DNA of 64,000 nucleotides, from positions 124,001 to 188,000 of the forward strand of contig NZ_QQPQ01000001.1 of assembly GCF_003346715.1 (NCBI RefSeq), given 5' to 3'. The position numbers were made by a program, and so were the translations under genes. This stretch comes from Oceanispirochaeta sp. M1. GTDB taxonomy: Bacteria; Spirochaetota; Spirochaetia; DSM-2461. Positions 43,497 to 52,734 of the stretch are shown here, piece by piece. Within the stretch, counting starts at the first letter, position 1. The number at the start of each line of letters is the position of its first letter. The notes beneath the pieces were generated by a model. It ran no database searches, was not told where the DNA came from, and saw only the letters and a list, made by a program, of their open reading frames with translations.

Positions 43497-45578
43497 CTAA
43501 TTCTCAGATTTCCGGAATCGACTCAGGTAAATAGCAGTTGTTCTATCCTCAGGAAATTCTTTCTGCACCGACTCAAAACAGCTACGGGCCGCATCATAGT
43601 TTCCCTCATCCCGAAAACGGACTGCTTTTTCAAATTCTTCTCTGGTTCTCAGCTTCAAATTCGTTATGGATGGAGAGTCTCCGTTGAACAGCTCATAGAT
43701 CTTTACGGGTTTTTCTTTTCCTTTAACGGGGACCATCCCTATATAACGTACCTGTCTCTGCTCTTTGCTTTTGAGGCGTTGGAAGCTCTCTTCGCTGAGG
43801 GCAATGCTCAAACCGTATTCCTTGGTGAGGCTCTCTATTCTGGAGCAGAGATTGACTGCATCGGAAATGACAGTTCCGTCCATCCTTTTATCTTCACCTA
43901 TGGTTCCCATCATCAGGGTTCCTGTGTGTATGCCGATTCCCACAGCTATGGGATCGTATCCGGTTTTTTTCCTGTGATTATTGTAGAGTTTAAGGATAAG
44001 ACGCATTTTTATAGAAGCCTGTACTGCATTTTCTGCGGAATCCGGACCAGGAAAGAGGGCCATTATTCCATCACCCAGGTATTTATCAATAAAGCCTCTA
44101 TAGTCACGGATAATCGGGCAGATTCTTTTATAATAGGAATTCAGGAACAGGAAATTTTCATGGGGTGTCATTTTTTCAGACAGAGATGTGAAGTCCCTGA
44201 TGTCCAGAAACATGACTGTCATATCCATCTGAACATGGTCACCCAGCTGAATCTCACTGATTGTTTCCTTGTTAAGATAGGTAAGAAATTCTACAGGAAC
44301 AAATCGTCGGAATGAATTGTTGGTATATTTCAGTTCCTGTGCAAGGCGTTTGCTCTCCTTGAAGGATTTACCGATCTTCCAGCTGAGCAGAGTTGCCTGT
44401 CCCAGTATGAACACTCCAAGTCCCAGGGGCACCATATGAAATGTTTCAAGGACTTTCTGTGAATAAAGAATATCATTCACTGCATCAAGGAGAAGCAGAA
44501 AGAAACCGCCAAGCAGTATACGGGCTGCCGTATCTTTTCTAAATGATCTTATAATAAGAATAGTGAAAATTGTAAGACCTGTAACAAGAGCAGCTACCTG
44601 GAAGACCGTAAGGAAATAGATATAAAAATGGTGTCTGGTAAAGATGGCGAGGAGGCAGTAGAACGTAGATATTATATAAATAGGAATCTCAATATAACGG
44701 CTGAACTTGAAGGGGTATTCCTTGCTTATGAACTTTAAAAAGAGAGGGATGGCCAGATAGAATGTCAGATGCCCCAATGTGGCTTCCAGTTCTACAGAGA
44801 TACCCGGAAATAACATAGCCAGTATATGTTCTCCGTATAAGAGGGTTCTCAGGGCCAGTACAAGAGAAAAGAGACCGAAGAAGAGGGAGGAGTCAGTCTC
44901 CTCCTGTCTGCTCAGGTAAAAGAGTATGTAGAGTATTCCGATAACCAGGAAGACACCGAACAGGAAGGATTCCATAATCTCGGTTCTGTCTTTTTTAAGT
45001 TTCAGTGCTTCATAGCTGCCTATCTCGGGAGCATCCAGTAATCCACCGTTGAAATCATAGTAATTGGAAACATGAAATATAATTTCCAGCTCACTGCTAT
45101 GGGGAAGTATGACTAAACGGGGAACCTGGATCTGTGGATTCCGTATCCATTCATTGCCGGGATCTCCGTTCTGATGAACCAGTGCTCCGTTTACATAGAG
45201 CCTGTAATGGTTGAATGTATAATCCAGCTTCAGACCTATCCTTTCACTGCCCGGCGGCAGAAGAATACGGCAGCGATAAGTTCCATAACCGTGTTCCGGG
45301 TGATAAGCCTTTTTATTCCATGCATCAGGCACATCTATGATTTCGGCTGATGACCCGTTGAAATCCTCAGCTTTCATTAAAAAATCATCCCAGTAAAAGT
45401 CCCAGGGACCCTCAAGCTGAGCTGTTTCATTTTCCAGATCCAGTTCTCTTAGATTGAATGTTGCAGTTTCTCCAAGGTTCCAGGTCTGAGATGATAGAGA
45501 ATTGAGTCCGGACAGCAGCAGGATAGTTAGAATGAGCAGATATTTTCTTATGGATATTATTGTCATTTTTTTTATCAT
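43497..45578 (-). CDS. adenylate/guanylate cyclase with 7TMR-DISM sensor
   Basis: The protein has about 693 residues. After the signal peptide or first helix, a jelly-roll extracellular domain (about 40-170) of the 7TMR-DISM type is followed by seven membrane helices (about 190-405). A class III nucleotide cyclase domain (about 430-620) has metal-binding MFLDIRDFTS and YLGDGIMALFPG. The C-terminus has one TPR-like repeat (GNYDAARSCFESV). It probably senses a carbohydrate or other extracellular ligand and makes cAMP. The start is ATG 45578 or GTG 45587; GGTGA overlaps the latter and would serve the former. Confidence 0.9.
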   Translation of the reverse strand: MIKKMTIISIRKYLLILTILLLSGLNSLSSQTWNLGETATFNLRELDLENETAQLEGPWDFYWDDFLMKAEDFNGSSAEIIDVPDAWNKKAYHPEHGYGTYRCRILLPPGSERIGLKLDYTFNHYRLYVNGALVHQNGDPGNEWIRNPQIQVPRLVILPHSSELEIIFHVSNYYDFNGGLLDAPEIGSYEALKLKKDRTEIMESFLFGVFLVIGILYILFYLSRQEETDSSLFFGLFSLVLALRTLLYGEHILAMLFPGISVELEATLGHLTFYLAIPLFLKFISKEYPFKFSRYIEIPIYIISTFYCLLAIFTRHHFYIYFLTVFQVAALVTGLTIFTILIIRSFRKDTAARILLGGFFLLLLDAVNDILYSQKVLETFHMVPLGLGVFILGQATLLSWKIGKSFKESKRLAQELKYTNNSFRRFVPVEFLTYLNKETISEIQLGDHVQMDMTVMFLDIRDFTSLSEKMTPHENFLFLNSYYKRICPIIRDYRGFIDKYLGDGIMALFPGPDSAENAVQASIKMRLILKLYNNHRKKTGYDPIAVGIGIHTGTLMMGTIGEDKRMDGTVISDAVNLCSRIESLTKEYGLSIALSEESFQRLKSKEQRQVRYIGMVPVKGKEKPVKIYELFNGDSPSITNLKLRTREEFEKAVRFRDEGNYDAARSCFESVQKEFPEDRTTAIYLSRFRKSEN

Positions 45579-45800
45579 CGATATCACCGGTTCATATTGT
45601 TACATAATCATTAAGAAAAGCAAAATCTTTTATCAGGGGAATGTTCTTTTTATGAAGATAGCGGTTTAATCCTTGTATATGATTTATTGAATAAAGCTAT
45701 ATCCTGTTTGATTTTTATTAAATCATTAGAAAAATCAGAATAATTGGGCAAATAAGTAAAAATTTAGTGAATAATTCATCTATTTGAAATCGTCACTTCA

Positions 45801-45830
45801 TTGACTCTCTATTATGAATTGTCATATTAT
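45801..45830 (+). promoter_or_regulatory. candidate promoter of the PEP carboxykinase gene
   Basis: TTGACT (45801-45806), an 18-bp spacer and TATTAT (45825-45830) in the A+T-rich 370-bp gap after the divergent cyclase gene. The leader would be ~120 nt, and GGCTG (45851-45855) with CAGCC (about 45886-45890) could form a weak stem in it. Nothing else is seen in this gap. Confidence 0.5.
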
Positions 45831-45956
45831 TTATCACACATTTACATAGTGGCTGTTTGTCAACTAAATTTTTTTTGATTTCCATACAGCCGGAAATGAC
45901 CTTTTACCTGAGTAATAGAGAAAGGGTAAATTTTTATAAACTTTCAAGGAGTTGAA

Positions 45957-47840
45957 ATGTCCAAGTATACAGATCTTTTAAAAGGCAAAATGAGTGATAA
46001 AAGCTTTGCTAAGCTCGAAGCCCTCAAGAATGAAAACGTAATGGAATTCGTAGGAAGCTTTGCTGAGCATTGTAATCCTGCAAGCATCTATGTCTGTGAT
46101 GATGGTGCTGAAGATGTAGCTTACGTCAAAGAAATCGCACTGAAAAACGGTGAAGAGCATCCCATGGCTAACTCTGAACAGACCATCCACTGGGACGGTT
46201 ACGGAGATCAGGCTCGTGATAAAGTAAATACCAGATACATGGTATACCCCGAGAACATGGAAAAAATGAAAGCCATGAACTCCTATTCATATGATGAAGC
46301 TCTTGTAGAGATCATGGGCATTGCCAAGAACAACATGGCCGGAAAAGAAGCTTACGTTAAGTTTTTTACCGAAGGTCCTGCTGAAAGCCCCTTTACAATT
46401 CCCTGTGTACAGTTCACAGACTCTTCTTACGTAGCACACTCTGAAACTATTCTGTACAGAGCCGGTTATGCACACTTCCTCAACAACCCCGGTTGTGATG
46501 ATTTTTTCCGTTTCATCCACTCCGCAGGTGAATGTGATGAAAGAGGTTGCGTTGTAAATCTCGATAAGAGAAGAATCTACATGGATACTCAGAACAACAT
46601 TGTTTACTCCATGAATGCACAGTACGCAGGAAACTCTGTAGGCCTGAAAAAACATGCTATGAGACTTGCTATCAATAAAGCCGGACAGGAAGGATGGCTC
46701 TGTGAGCACATGTTCCTCATGGCATGTCTGAATAAGGGAAGAAAAACCTACTTTGCAGGTGCTTACCCCTCAGCTTGTGGTAAAACCGCAACTGCCATGA
46801 TCCCCGGTGAACAGATTGTTGGTGACGACATCGTTTACTTCAAGAAAATTGACGGCGAATTCCGCGGTGTAAACGTTGAGCAGGGTATCTTCGGTATCAT
46901 CAAAGACGTTAATGCTCAGGACGATCCTGTCATTTTTGAAAATGCTATGAAAAACCAGGAAGTTATTTTCTCAAATATCCTTCAGGGACCCGACAAGATG
47001 CCATATTGGCTCGGTCAGGGTGTTGATAACCCCAAATCCGGTAAAAACCACATTGGTGACTGGACTGAAGGTATGAAAGACAGCAAAGGAAACGTAGTTC
47101 CCGTTGCTCACCCCAACTCAAGATACACAATGAGACTTGATTACCTTGCCAACTACGACAAAGTCGGATTTGAAGCAAAAGAAGGTGTTAAGGTTGACGG
47201 TATCCTCTATGGTGGACGTGACAGTGATACTTCTGTTCCTGTTGAAGAGTCTCCCTCCTGGAAAGATGGTATCCTGCTGAAGGCATGTACCCTCGAATCT
47301 GAAACAACTGCTGCTACCCTCGGTGCAGAAGGTGTAAGAGCTTCTTCTCCCATGGCTAACATGGACTTTGTTTCCTACCCCCTTGGTGAGTACACCATGA
47401 ATAACATCAACTTTGTTAAAGGTATGAAATCCGAGCCCAAAATTTACTCAACAAACTACTTCATGAGAAACCCCGAAGGTAATTTCATGACCAGCAAGCT
47501 TGCTAAGAAAGTATGGCTTCACTGGGCAGAAGGTAGAATCCACGGAGAATACGAAGCTCTTGATACTCCTTCAGGAAAAATCCCCCTTTACAATGATGTA
47601 AAGGTTCTCTTCAAAGAACTTCTTGACGAAGATTTCAGCGAAGAAGATTACACATACCTGTTTACATTCCGTTGTACAAAACTGATCGAAAAACTGGAAA
47701 GAACCAAAAAATTCTTCGCCGGCAAAGACAGCAAAGTACCTGCAGAACTGAACGAGTACTGGGATGCAACAATTGCTAAATATACTACCATTAAAGAAAA
47801 ATATGGTGATGAAATTAAACCCGGTACCTACAAAGGTTAA
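45957..47840 (+). CDS. pckG: GTP-dependent phosphoenolpyruvate carboxykinase
   Basis: The enzyme has 627 residues and interconverts oxaloacetate and PEP plus CO2 with GTP/GDP. The kinase P-loop is AYPSACGKTATAM (about 272-284), with the reactive Cys typical of the GTP class. Metal- and substrate-binding blocks near YGGRDSD and NFVKG are also seen. Strong codon bias (GGT, AAC, CTG) points to high expression. In fermenting bacteria it often runs toward oxaloacetate and succinate (inference). CAAGGAG lies upstream of the ATG. A perfect palindromic terminator follows. Confidence 0.95.
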   Translation: MSKYTDLLKGKMSDKSFAKLEALKNENVMEFVGSFAEHCNPASIYVCDDGAEDVAYVKEIALKNGEEHPMANSEQTIHWDGYGDQARDKVNTRYMVYPENMEKMKAMNSYSYDEALVEIMGIAKNNMAGKEAYVKFFTEGPAESPFTIPCVQFTDSSYVAHSETILYRAGYAHFLNNPGCDDFFRFIHSAGECDERGCVVNLDKRRIYMDTQNNIVYSMNAQYAGNSVGLKKHAMRLAINKAGQEGWLCEHMFLMACLNKGRKTYFAGAYPSACGKTATAMIPGEQIVGDDIVYFKKIDGEFRGVNVEQGIFGIIKDVNAQDDPVIFENAMKNQEVIFSNILQGPDKMPYWLGQGVDNPKSGKNHIGDWTEGMKDSKGNVVPVAHPNSRYTMRLDYLANYDKVGFEAKEGVKVDGILYGGRDSDTSVPVEESPSWKDGILLKACTLESETTAATLGAEGVRASSPMANMDFVSYPLGEYTMNNINFVKGMKSEPKIYSTNYFMRNPEGNFMTSKLAKKVWLHWAEGRIHGEYEALDTPSGKIPLYNDVKVLFKELLDEDFSEEDYTYLFTFRCTKLIEKLERTKKFFAGKDSKVPAELNEYWDATIAKYTTIKEKYGDEIKPGTYKG

Positions 47841-47903
47841 TTCTCAATTGAATTGATTGATTCCGGCTGTCTCTTTCGGGAGCTGCCGGGATTGTATGTT
47901 CCC

Positions 47904-47936
47904 AAAAAAAACCATCGGATATCCGATGGTTTTTTT
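47904..47936. terminator. bidirectional palindromic terminator
   Basis: A-tract, ACCATCGGAT/ATCCGATGGT perfect palindrome, and T-tract (47904-47936). It works for pckG on the plus strand and for the convergent SlyD-like gene on the minus strand. Confidence 0.92.
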
Positions 47937-47961
47937 ATGCTCTTGCAGCGAAAAGTAATCT

Positions 47962-48450
47962 CTATTCGTGGTGGTGTCCATGTTCTCCATGAACATGACC
48001 GTGTTCCAGTTCTTCTGCTGTGGCTACTCTTACATCTGCAACAGCTACTTCAAACTCCAGAGTCATTCCCGCAAGGGGATGATTTCCATTAATAGTGACC
48101 TCGTCACCCTCAATCTCATCGATTCTGACAACCATAACATGACCATCTGCACCGTTGGCTTCAAATTCCATACCCACTTCCAGTTCATCCACACCCTGAA
48201 AATTCTCTTTGGGCAGTTTCTGGATAAGTTGAGGCATATGTTCACCGTAGGCATCCTTGGGAGGCACAGTTACTTTAAGTTTATCACCGGATTTCTTGTC
48301 ATTCAGTTCTTTTTCGAGGCCCGGAATCAGAGCTCCTGAACCGTGAAGATAGACGAGGGGGGTTCCTTTCTCGGATGCATCAATTACATCTCCCTTACTG
48401 TCACGGAGGGTATAATCTATGGAAACAACACTCTTTTCTGCAATTGTCAT
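47962..48450 (-). CDS. FKBP-type peptidyl-prolyl isomerase, SlyD-like
   Basis: The protein has 162 residues. The split FKBP domain with inserted flap (about 1-140) has the VVSIDYTLRD start and PLVYLHGSGALIPGLEKEL. A His-rich tail (HGHVHGEHGHHHE) of the SlyD type binds nickel or other metals. It acts as a cytosolic folding catalyst and metallochaperone. It is monocistronic, facing pckG with a shared terminator. Confidence 0.93.
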   Translation of the reverse strand: MTIAEKSVVSIDYTLRDSKGDVIDASEKGTPLVYLHGSGALIPGLEKELNDKKSGDKLKVTVPPKDAYGEHMPQLIQKLPKENFQGVDELEVGMEFEANGADGHVMVVRIDEIEGDEVTINGNHPLAGMTLEFEVAVADVRVATAEELEHGHVHGEHGHHHE

Positions 48451-48650
48451 AATTTCTCCTGTACGACCGACAAGTTGCGGCCATAGTTATTTCATTAAGT
48501 ATAAGGAGTAAGGTATTAAAAACCCTGGTGAAAGTCCAATCATTAATGACTCAAGTTTCATCTGTCTGCCGTCTTCACATAAAACGGACACAATCTTCAG
48601 CTATTCTCTCTTATTTCTATTTTTAATCAACAACTGTAACTTTTATACTA

Positions 48651-48679
48651 TTGTTAAGTAAAAAAGTAATATTTAAAAT
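48651..48679 (+). promoter_or_regulatory. promoter upstream of a candidate small RNA
   Basis: TTGTTA (48651-48656), a 17-bp spacer and TAAAAT (48674-48679) predict a start near 48686. No ORF follows before the terminator at 48738-48772. Confidence 0.45.
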
Positions 48680-48685
48680 ATTGGA

Positions 48686-48772
48686 AGAGGGCTATTGCAC
48701 TTCCTATTATGTAATAAAGTTTTTATATTCCGGAAGTGAGCCGTCTTTTCTGCAGAGAAGATGGCTCTTTTT
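48686..48772 (+). ncRNA. candidate small RNA or attenuated leader
   Basis: This is an ~87-nt unit between a sigma-70-like promoter and a strong intrinsic terminator, with no coding frame. CACTTCC (48698-48704) can pair with GGAAG (48683-48687, if transcribed) or fully with GGAAGTG (48732-48738), whose last base begins the terminator stem. The mutually exclusive pairings suggest either a folded sRNA or an attenuator controlling the glycosyltransferase gene ~200 bp on. I match it to no known RNA family. Confidence 0.4.
48738..48772 (+). terminator. intrinsic terminator with no upstream gene
   Basis: GAGCCGTCTTTTCT (48738-48751) pairs over its length (two G-U pairs) with AGAGAAGATGGCTC (48754-48767), then TTTTT. 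The nearest upstream plus-strand gene ends at 47840 with its own terminator. Confidence 0.82.
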
Positions 48773-48808
48773 ATTATAATTTGACTGTGACAGCCCTTTG
48801 TTGGAATT

Positions 48809-48837
48809 TTGATTGGTAAATAGTTAATATTTACTAT
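48809..48837 (+). promoter_or_regulatory. candidate promoter of the glycosyltransferase gene
   Basis: TTGATT (48809-48814), a 17-bp spacer and TACTAT (48832-48837), giving a leader of ~130 nt. Confidence 0.45.
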
Positions 48838-48937
48838 GGAATACATCAATAAAAAACAGTTTATTATGTATAGTACTGGATATAAAAGATCAGCATGTTT
48901 TTTCCAGGAGACCTCAGGGTCCTCGGGACAGTGAATA

Positions 48938-48961
48938 CCGGAGTGAAGTTACTCACTCCGG
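48938..48961 (+). promoter_or_regulatory. leader hairpin just before the glycosyltransferase ribosome site
   Basis: CCGGAGTGA (48938-48946) and TCACTCCGG (48953-48961) form a perfect 9-bp stem with a 6-nt loop, ending 5-6 nt before AGGAG and the ATG at 48977. There is no T tract, so it is not a terminator. It may be a protein- or translation-control site. Confidence 0.5.
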
Positions 48962-48976
48962 ACGCATAGGAGTAAA

Positions 48977-50419
48977 ATGAATATTGCAATTTTTTCAGAT
49001 GCCTTCTATCCCCAGATTAACGGAGTGGTGACCTCTATTGTCTCTGTGGCATCTAATATGGCCGAGCGCGGTCATCGGGTTATTATTGTTGCTCCCAGTT
49101 ATAGACATCTTGAAGAGATCGATATCCCCGGTGTAAAAATTATAAGGGTACCTTCAATTTCGGCCTCATTTTACGAAGACTTTAAATGGACAAATCCATT
49201 CAGTTTTACCACATATAAAACTCTCAGGAAAGAGAATATTGACCTGATCCACTTTATGACGCCTATTTTTATCTCCATGCTGGGGATTAAATTTGCCAGG
49301 AAAAGAGGTCTTCCTGTTGTGGGAACCTTCCATACATTTATCGCTGATCCCAGTTACTCCGAACATATGTTCAGCGGGCCGGTTAAGGTTTCCGAAGAAG
49401 TCATCTGGAAGTATCTTAATCTTTATTATGACTGTGCCGATTATGTGACAGCTCCCACCGAAGAAGCTGTCCGTATTATCTCTGAGAATGGCTGTACAGC
49501 CCCTCTTGAAGCGGTATCAAACGGTATTGATTTTAAGCAGTTTGACAACAGCCGCTCTGATGAGTTCAGTAAGAAATACTCTCTGGGGAATCAGGTTGTT
49601 CTCTATGTGGGGCGTGTAGCCTATGAGAAGAATCTGAACGTTCTTATTGATGCCTTTGATCTTGTTTACCGTGAGAATAAGGACGCCCAGCTTCTGATTG
49701 TGGGTGACGGTCCACAGAGACATCTCTTTGAAGAACAGGCCGCCGGAAAGGACTGTGGTGACAATGTAATTTTTACGGGTGCTTTGAGTCACTCTGAACT
49801 TGTTCATTCCGGTATTTTTAAAGCCGTATCTCTTTTCGCCACAGCTTCTGTTACAGAGACCCAGGGGATTACTATCCTGGAGGCTCAGGCAAACAGTCTT
49901 ATCTGTGTGGGAGCTGAAGAGGGCGGTGTTGTCAACCTTATAGAAGACGGAGTCAACGGTTATCTGGTTCCTCCCGGAGACAGTAATCTTATGGCTGAAA
50001 GGATCAGCCATGTCCTGAAGCACCGAGATGATCTGGCTGATATGGAGCGGAAGGCTCTGGAGATGGTGGACATTCACCGTATGGATAAAATCATAGACCG
50101 CTGGGAAGAGATATATACCGAACTGTATGAAAACAGGGACTCCCTTGCAGAGAAGGATTACCTCCATTTCAATACATTGCTGAAGTTTACAAAATCCCTG
50201 AAAGTAGATTTTCAGTATTTACTGGATAAAATCAGAAAACCGAGGACCATGTGGGCCCGTAATTTTGACAGAAACGCTGCAAAACATACATTGCTGAAGA
50301 AGCTCCCCCTGCACAAGATACCGGTAGATAAAATACCGGGTACTGCTCATCTGCGTACAGGGATCAACCGTCTTCATAAAATATCAAGTACTGCTCTTCA
50401 CTCCCGCAGAAGAGGATGA
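48977..50419 (+). CDS. family 4 glycosyltransferase, probably glycolipid-forming
   Basis: The protein has 480 residues and a GT-B fold: N-terminal FSDAFYPQINGVVTSI, acceptor-side GTFHTFI, donor-side LYVGRVAYEKN and the EX7E-like region TETQGITILEAQA. This resembles diacylglycerol glucosyltransferases of Gram-positives and spirochaetes. The C-terminal ~100 residues are basic and extended, suiting membrane association. Product identity (mono- or diglycosyl lipid) is inferred. Its 3' end overlaps the convergent RND gene by 36 bp. Confidence 0.9.
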   Translation: MNIAIFSDAFYPQINGVVTSIVSVASNMAERGHRVIIVAPSYRHLEEIDIPGVKIIRVPSISASFYEDFKWTNPFSFTTYKTLRKENIDLIHFMTPIFISMLGIKFARKRGLPVVGTFHTFIADPSYSEHMFSGPVKVSEEVIWKYLNLYYDCADYVTAPTEEAVRIISENGCTAPLEAVSNGIDFKQFDNSRSDEFSKKYSLGNQVVLYVGRVAYEKNLNVLIDAFDLVYRENKDAQLLIVGDGPQRHLFEEQAAGKDCGDNVIFTGALSHSELVHSGIFKAVSLFATASVTETQGITILEAQANSLICVGAEEGGVVNLIEDGVNGYLVPPGDSNLMAERISHVLKHRDDLADMERKALEMVDIHRMDKIIDRWEEIYTELYENRDSLAEKDYLHFNTLLKFTKSLKVDFQYLLDKIRKPRTMWARNFDRNAAKHTLLKKLPLHKIPVDKIPGTAHLRTGINRLHKISSTALHSRRRG

Positions 50420-52726
50420 TTTCATCCTGGCTTTGACCTTTTCTATAAGGGTCAGTGCCGCCGGGAGGAAAAACACGGTTCCCAGCATTGTAGAGAACAG
50501 GGTCCCTGCGATAAGGACTCCGAAAAATACAATGGGGGAGAAACTGGCGAAGCATAGAACAAGCAGTCCTGCTACCAGGGAGAGAGTCGTCAGAACGATG
50601 GGACGTCCGGTGATTCTCAGAGTTGAATGGATGGCTTCCTGATAATCATGTTCTTTTCGTTGTGTTCTGTACTGAAGTAGAAAATGAACAGCATCATCCA
50701 GTCCAACACCTACGGTTACATTGGTAACCAGTATGGTTGTCATATCCAGAGGAATCCTGAACAGATAAAGGATGATGAAGTAGCAGAAAATCCCGCTCAA
50801 CAGGGGGATAAGAGCCATCAGACTGTAGGTCATTGCCCTGAAAAAGATAAAAGTCACAATGACTCCAAGTACCATGGAGAGCATCGTTGAGATAAATTGG
50901 TCCCTCTTAATGGTTTTAGAGGCATCCAGGAGAAGCAGAGTATTTCCCCATAAATCAGTGACCATACCGTCGCCGAGATGTTCATCAAGGAGAATATCCA
51001 CTTCCGACAGGAGAATCCTCAGGTCATCCTCATTCAGGTAGTTATAGGTCTCGGGATTGGATACCTTCATATAAATAGTCAGTGTTGTGGCCTCACTGTT
51101 CATGACGGAGCTGTCATTTTCAAGGGAAAACATATCTGATGAAATCATTCTGAAATAGCGGTTCAGCAGTAGGATAAGTCCTTTGGATTCGGGGATCTCA
51201 TATTCACCTGAAATAGACTGGTTCATAGATTTCAGGATGCCGTTGAATGAGAGCAGGCTGTTGACGAATCTTTTCTGTTCCAGTTCCTCCTCCAGGCCAT
51301 TCACTTTCTGCAGAACATCGGGTCTAAGAAAATATCCCTCTTCTCCCTCGGGAGCCGATATTGTAATATTGAATCCCTGAGACCCTCCGGTGTGTTGTAT
51401 AATTGTTCTTGTATCAAGAATCACCTGATCATCCTCGGGGAAGTATGCCAGATAGTCTGACTGATTTTTCACATTGGGGTAAAAAATTACAAACATTCCC
51501 AGTAGAACCAGAAACATCGCGAGGCTGATATAGGGATGTCTTCCCGCCCATGTACCCAGTTTTGTAACAATTTTTGTCAGATTTCCTCTGTCTATTCTCA
51601 GTTTATGATGTTCATGGGGAGGACCCATCAGTTTGAATGTGGCAGGCAGAAAGAAGAGAGCCAGCACGGCACAGAAAAAGATCCCTATACCGATGGACAG
51701 TCCGAATTCCTGGAGAGGAGCCATGCTTGTACTCAGGAGACTGAGAAAGCTTATGATTGTTGTCAGAGCAGCCAGAATTACCGTACGGATAACATGTTCC
51801 ACCGCATCAACCAGCCAGCCGACATCGCCTTCTTCAACGGCCCGGGCATTTCTGAAATACTCATTCAGAACATGAATAGTATAAGAGCTCCCTATTGTCA
51901 GAATAAGTGAGGGGACAATAACACTCACTAATGTCAGTTTGAAGCCTGCCAGTGACATGAATCCTACTGACCATATGGCACCGATTGTGACAACTATCAC
52001 AGGGAGAATTATGGCCCGCTTGGCACGGAAACTGAGAAAGAAGAGAGTGAGCATGGCCAGTACAGCCAGCACCAGAAGAATGGAAAAGTCCCTTATCAGG
52101 TAAAAGGTAATACGGCTTCCTATGGGGATATCACCACTGTATCTGACAGTTACCAGTTTCTGTAGAGGACCGATAGTCTTTTCAAAGCGTCTCATAAACT
52201 CTTCGGAATCTTCTGAATACTTTGTAGAGAATATGGCGTTGAGCATTGTCCCCTCGGCGGCTACAACAAAATTATCCGCCAGAGGATTGTTGCTAATTCT
52301 CTTTTTAAAGAGCTCCAGTTCCGCTTCGTCTGCGGGGGCTTTTCCACTGTCCACCATGGTTGTAGGGAGAATCCTCTTTCCTTTGGTATCAAAAAATACA
52401 AAGTTGAAGGGTGTCAGGGCATGAGTAACTTCCTCATATCCGGATACTTCGCTGATTGTATCAAAGTAGGTCTGAAGAACCTCCAGGGAATAGAGATCTT
52501 CCCCTTCTATGGAAAGAAATAGATAGTTTGTTTTTTCTGACTGAACTCCCAGCGTCTCCTTCAGTCTCAGAATTCTACTGTTCTTCTGGGGCATCAGGCT
52601 GTTGGGATCGGGGTTTATCTGTACATGCATTGCATGATAGCCCATGAAAATAGTCATCAGGAATGTGATAATTATTATTGTAATGGAGTGTTTGAGGGTG
52701 AAACGGAGAAAGCTGTTTATGCTCAT
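50384..52726 (-). CDS. RND/MMPL-family exporter
   Basis: The protein has 780 residues and about twelve transmembrane helices in two pseudo-repeats. Each repeat has a large extracytoplasmic loop after its first helix (about residues 35-210 and 420-600). TM4-like segments include VIVPSLILTIGSSYTIHVLNEY and TVGVGLDDAVHFLLQYR, as in hopanoid/lipid or MmpL-type exporters. It probably moves a lipid or hydrophobic compound outward. It is preceded by a lipoprotein gene 8 bp upstream, and the two are likely partners. Confidence 0.9.
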   Translation of the reverse strand: MSINSFLRFTLKHSITIIIITFLMTIFMGYHAMHVQINPDPNSLMPQKNSRILRLKETLGVQSEKTNYLFLSIEGEDLYSLEVLQTYFDTISEVSGYEEVTHALTPFNFVFFDTKGKRILPTTMVDSGKAPADEAELELFKKRISNNPLADNFVVAAEGTMLNAIFSTKYSEDSEEFMRRFEKTIGPLQKLVTVRYSGDIPIGSRITFYLIRDFSILLVLAVLAMLTLFFLSFRAKRAIILPVIVVTIGAIWSVGFMSLAGFKLTLVSVIVPSLILTIGSSYTIHVLNEYFRNARAVEEGDVGWLVDAVEHVIRTVILAALTTIISFLSLLSTSMAPLQEFGLSIGIGIFFCAVLALFFLPATFKLMGPPHEHHKLRIDRGNLTKIVTKLGTWAGRHPYISLAMFLVLLGMFVIFYPNVKNQSDYLAYFPEDDQVILDTRTIIQHTGGSQGFNITISAPEGEEGYFLRPDVLQKVNGLEEELEQKRFVNSLLSFNGILKSMNQSISGEYEIPESKGLILLLNRYFRMISSDMFSLENDSSVMNSEATTLTIYMKVSNPETYNYLNEDDLRILLSEVDILLDEHLGDGMVTDLWGNTLLLLDASKTIKRDQFISTMLSMVLGVIVTFIFFRAMTYSLMALIPLLSGIFCYFIILYLFRIPLDMTTILVTNVTVGVGLDDAVHFLLQYRTQRKEHDYQEAIHSTLRITGRPIVLTTLSLVAGLLVLCFASFSPIVFFGVLIAGTLFSTMLGTVFFLPAALTLIEKVKARMKSSSSAGVKSST

Positions 52727-52734
52727 TAATATCC

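Noticed and set aside
43368-44315. A 315-codon plus-strand frame
   Set aside because: It lies antisense to the cyclase catalytic domain and overlaps the patatin end; composition is unlike a real protein.
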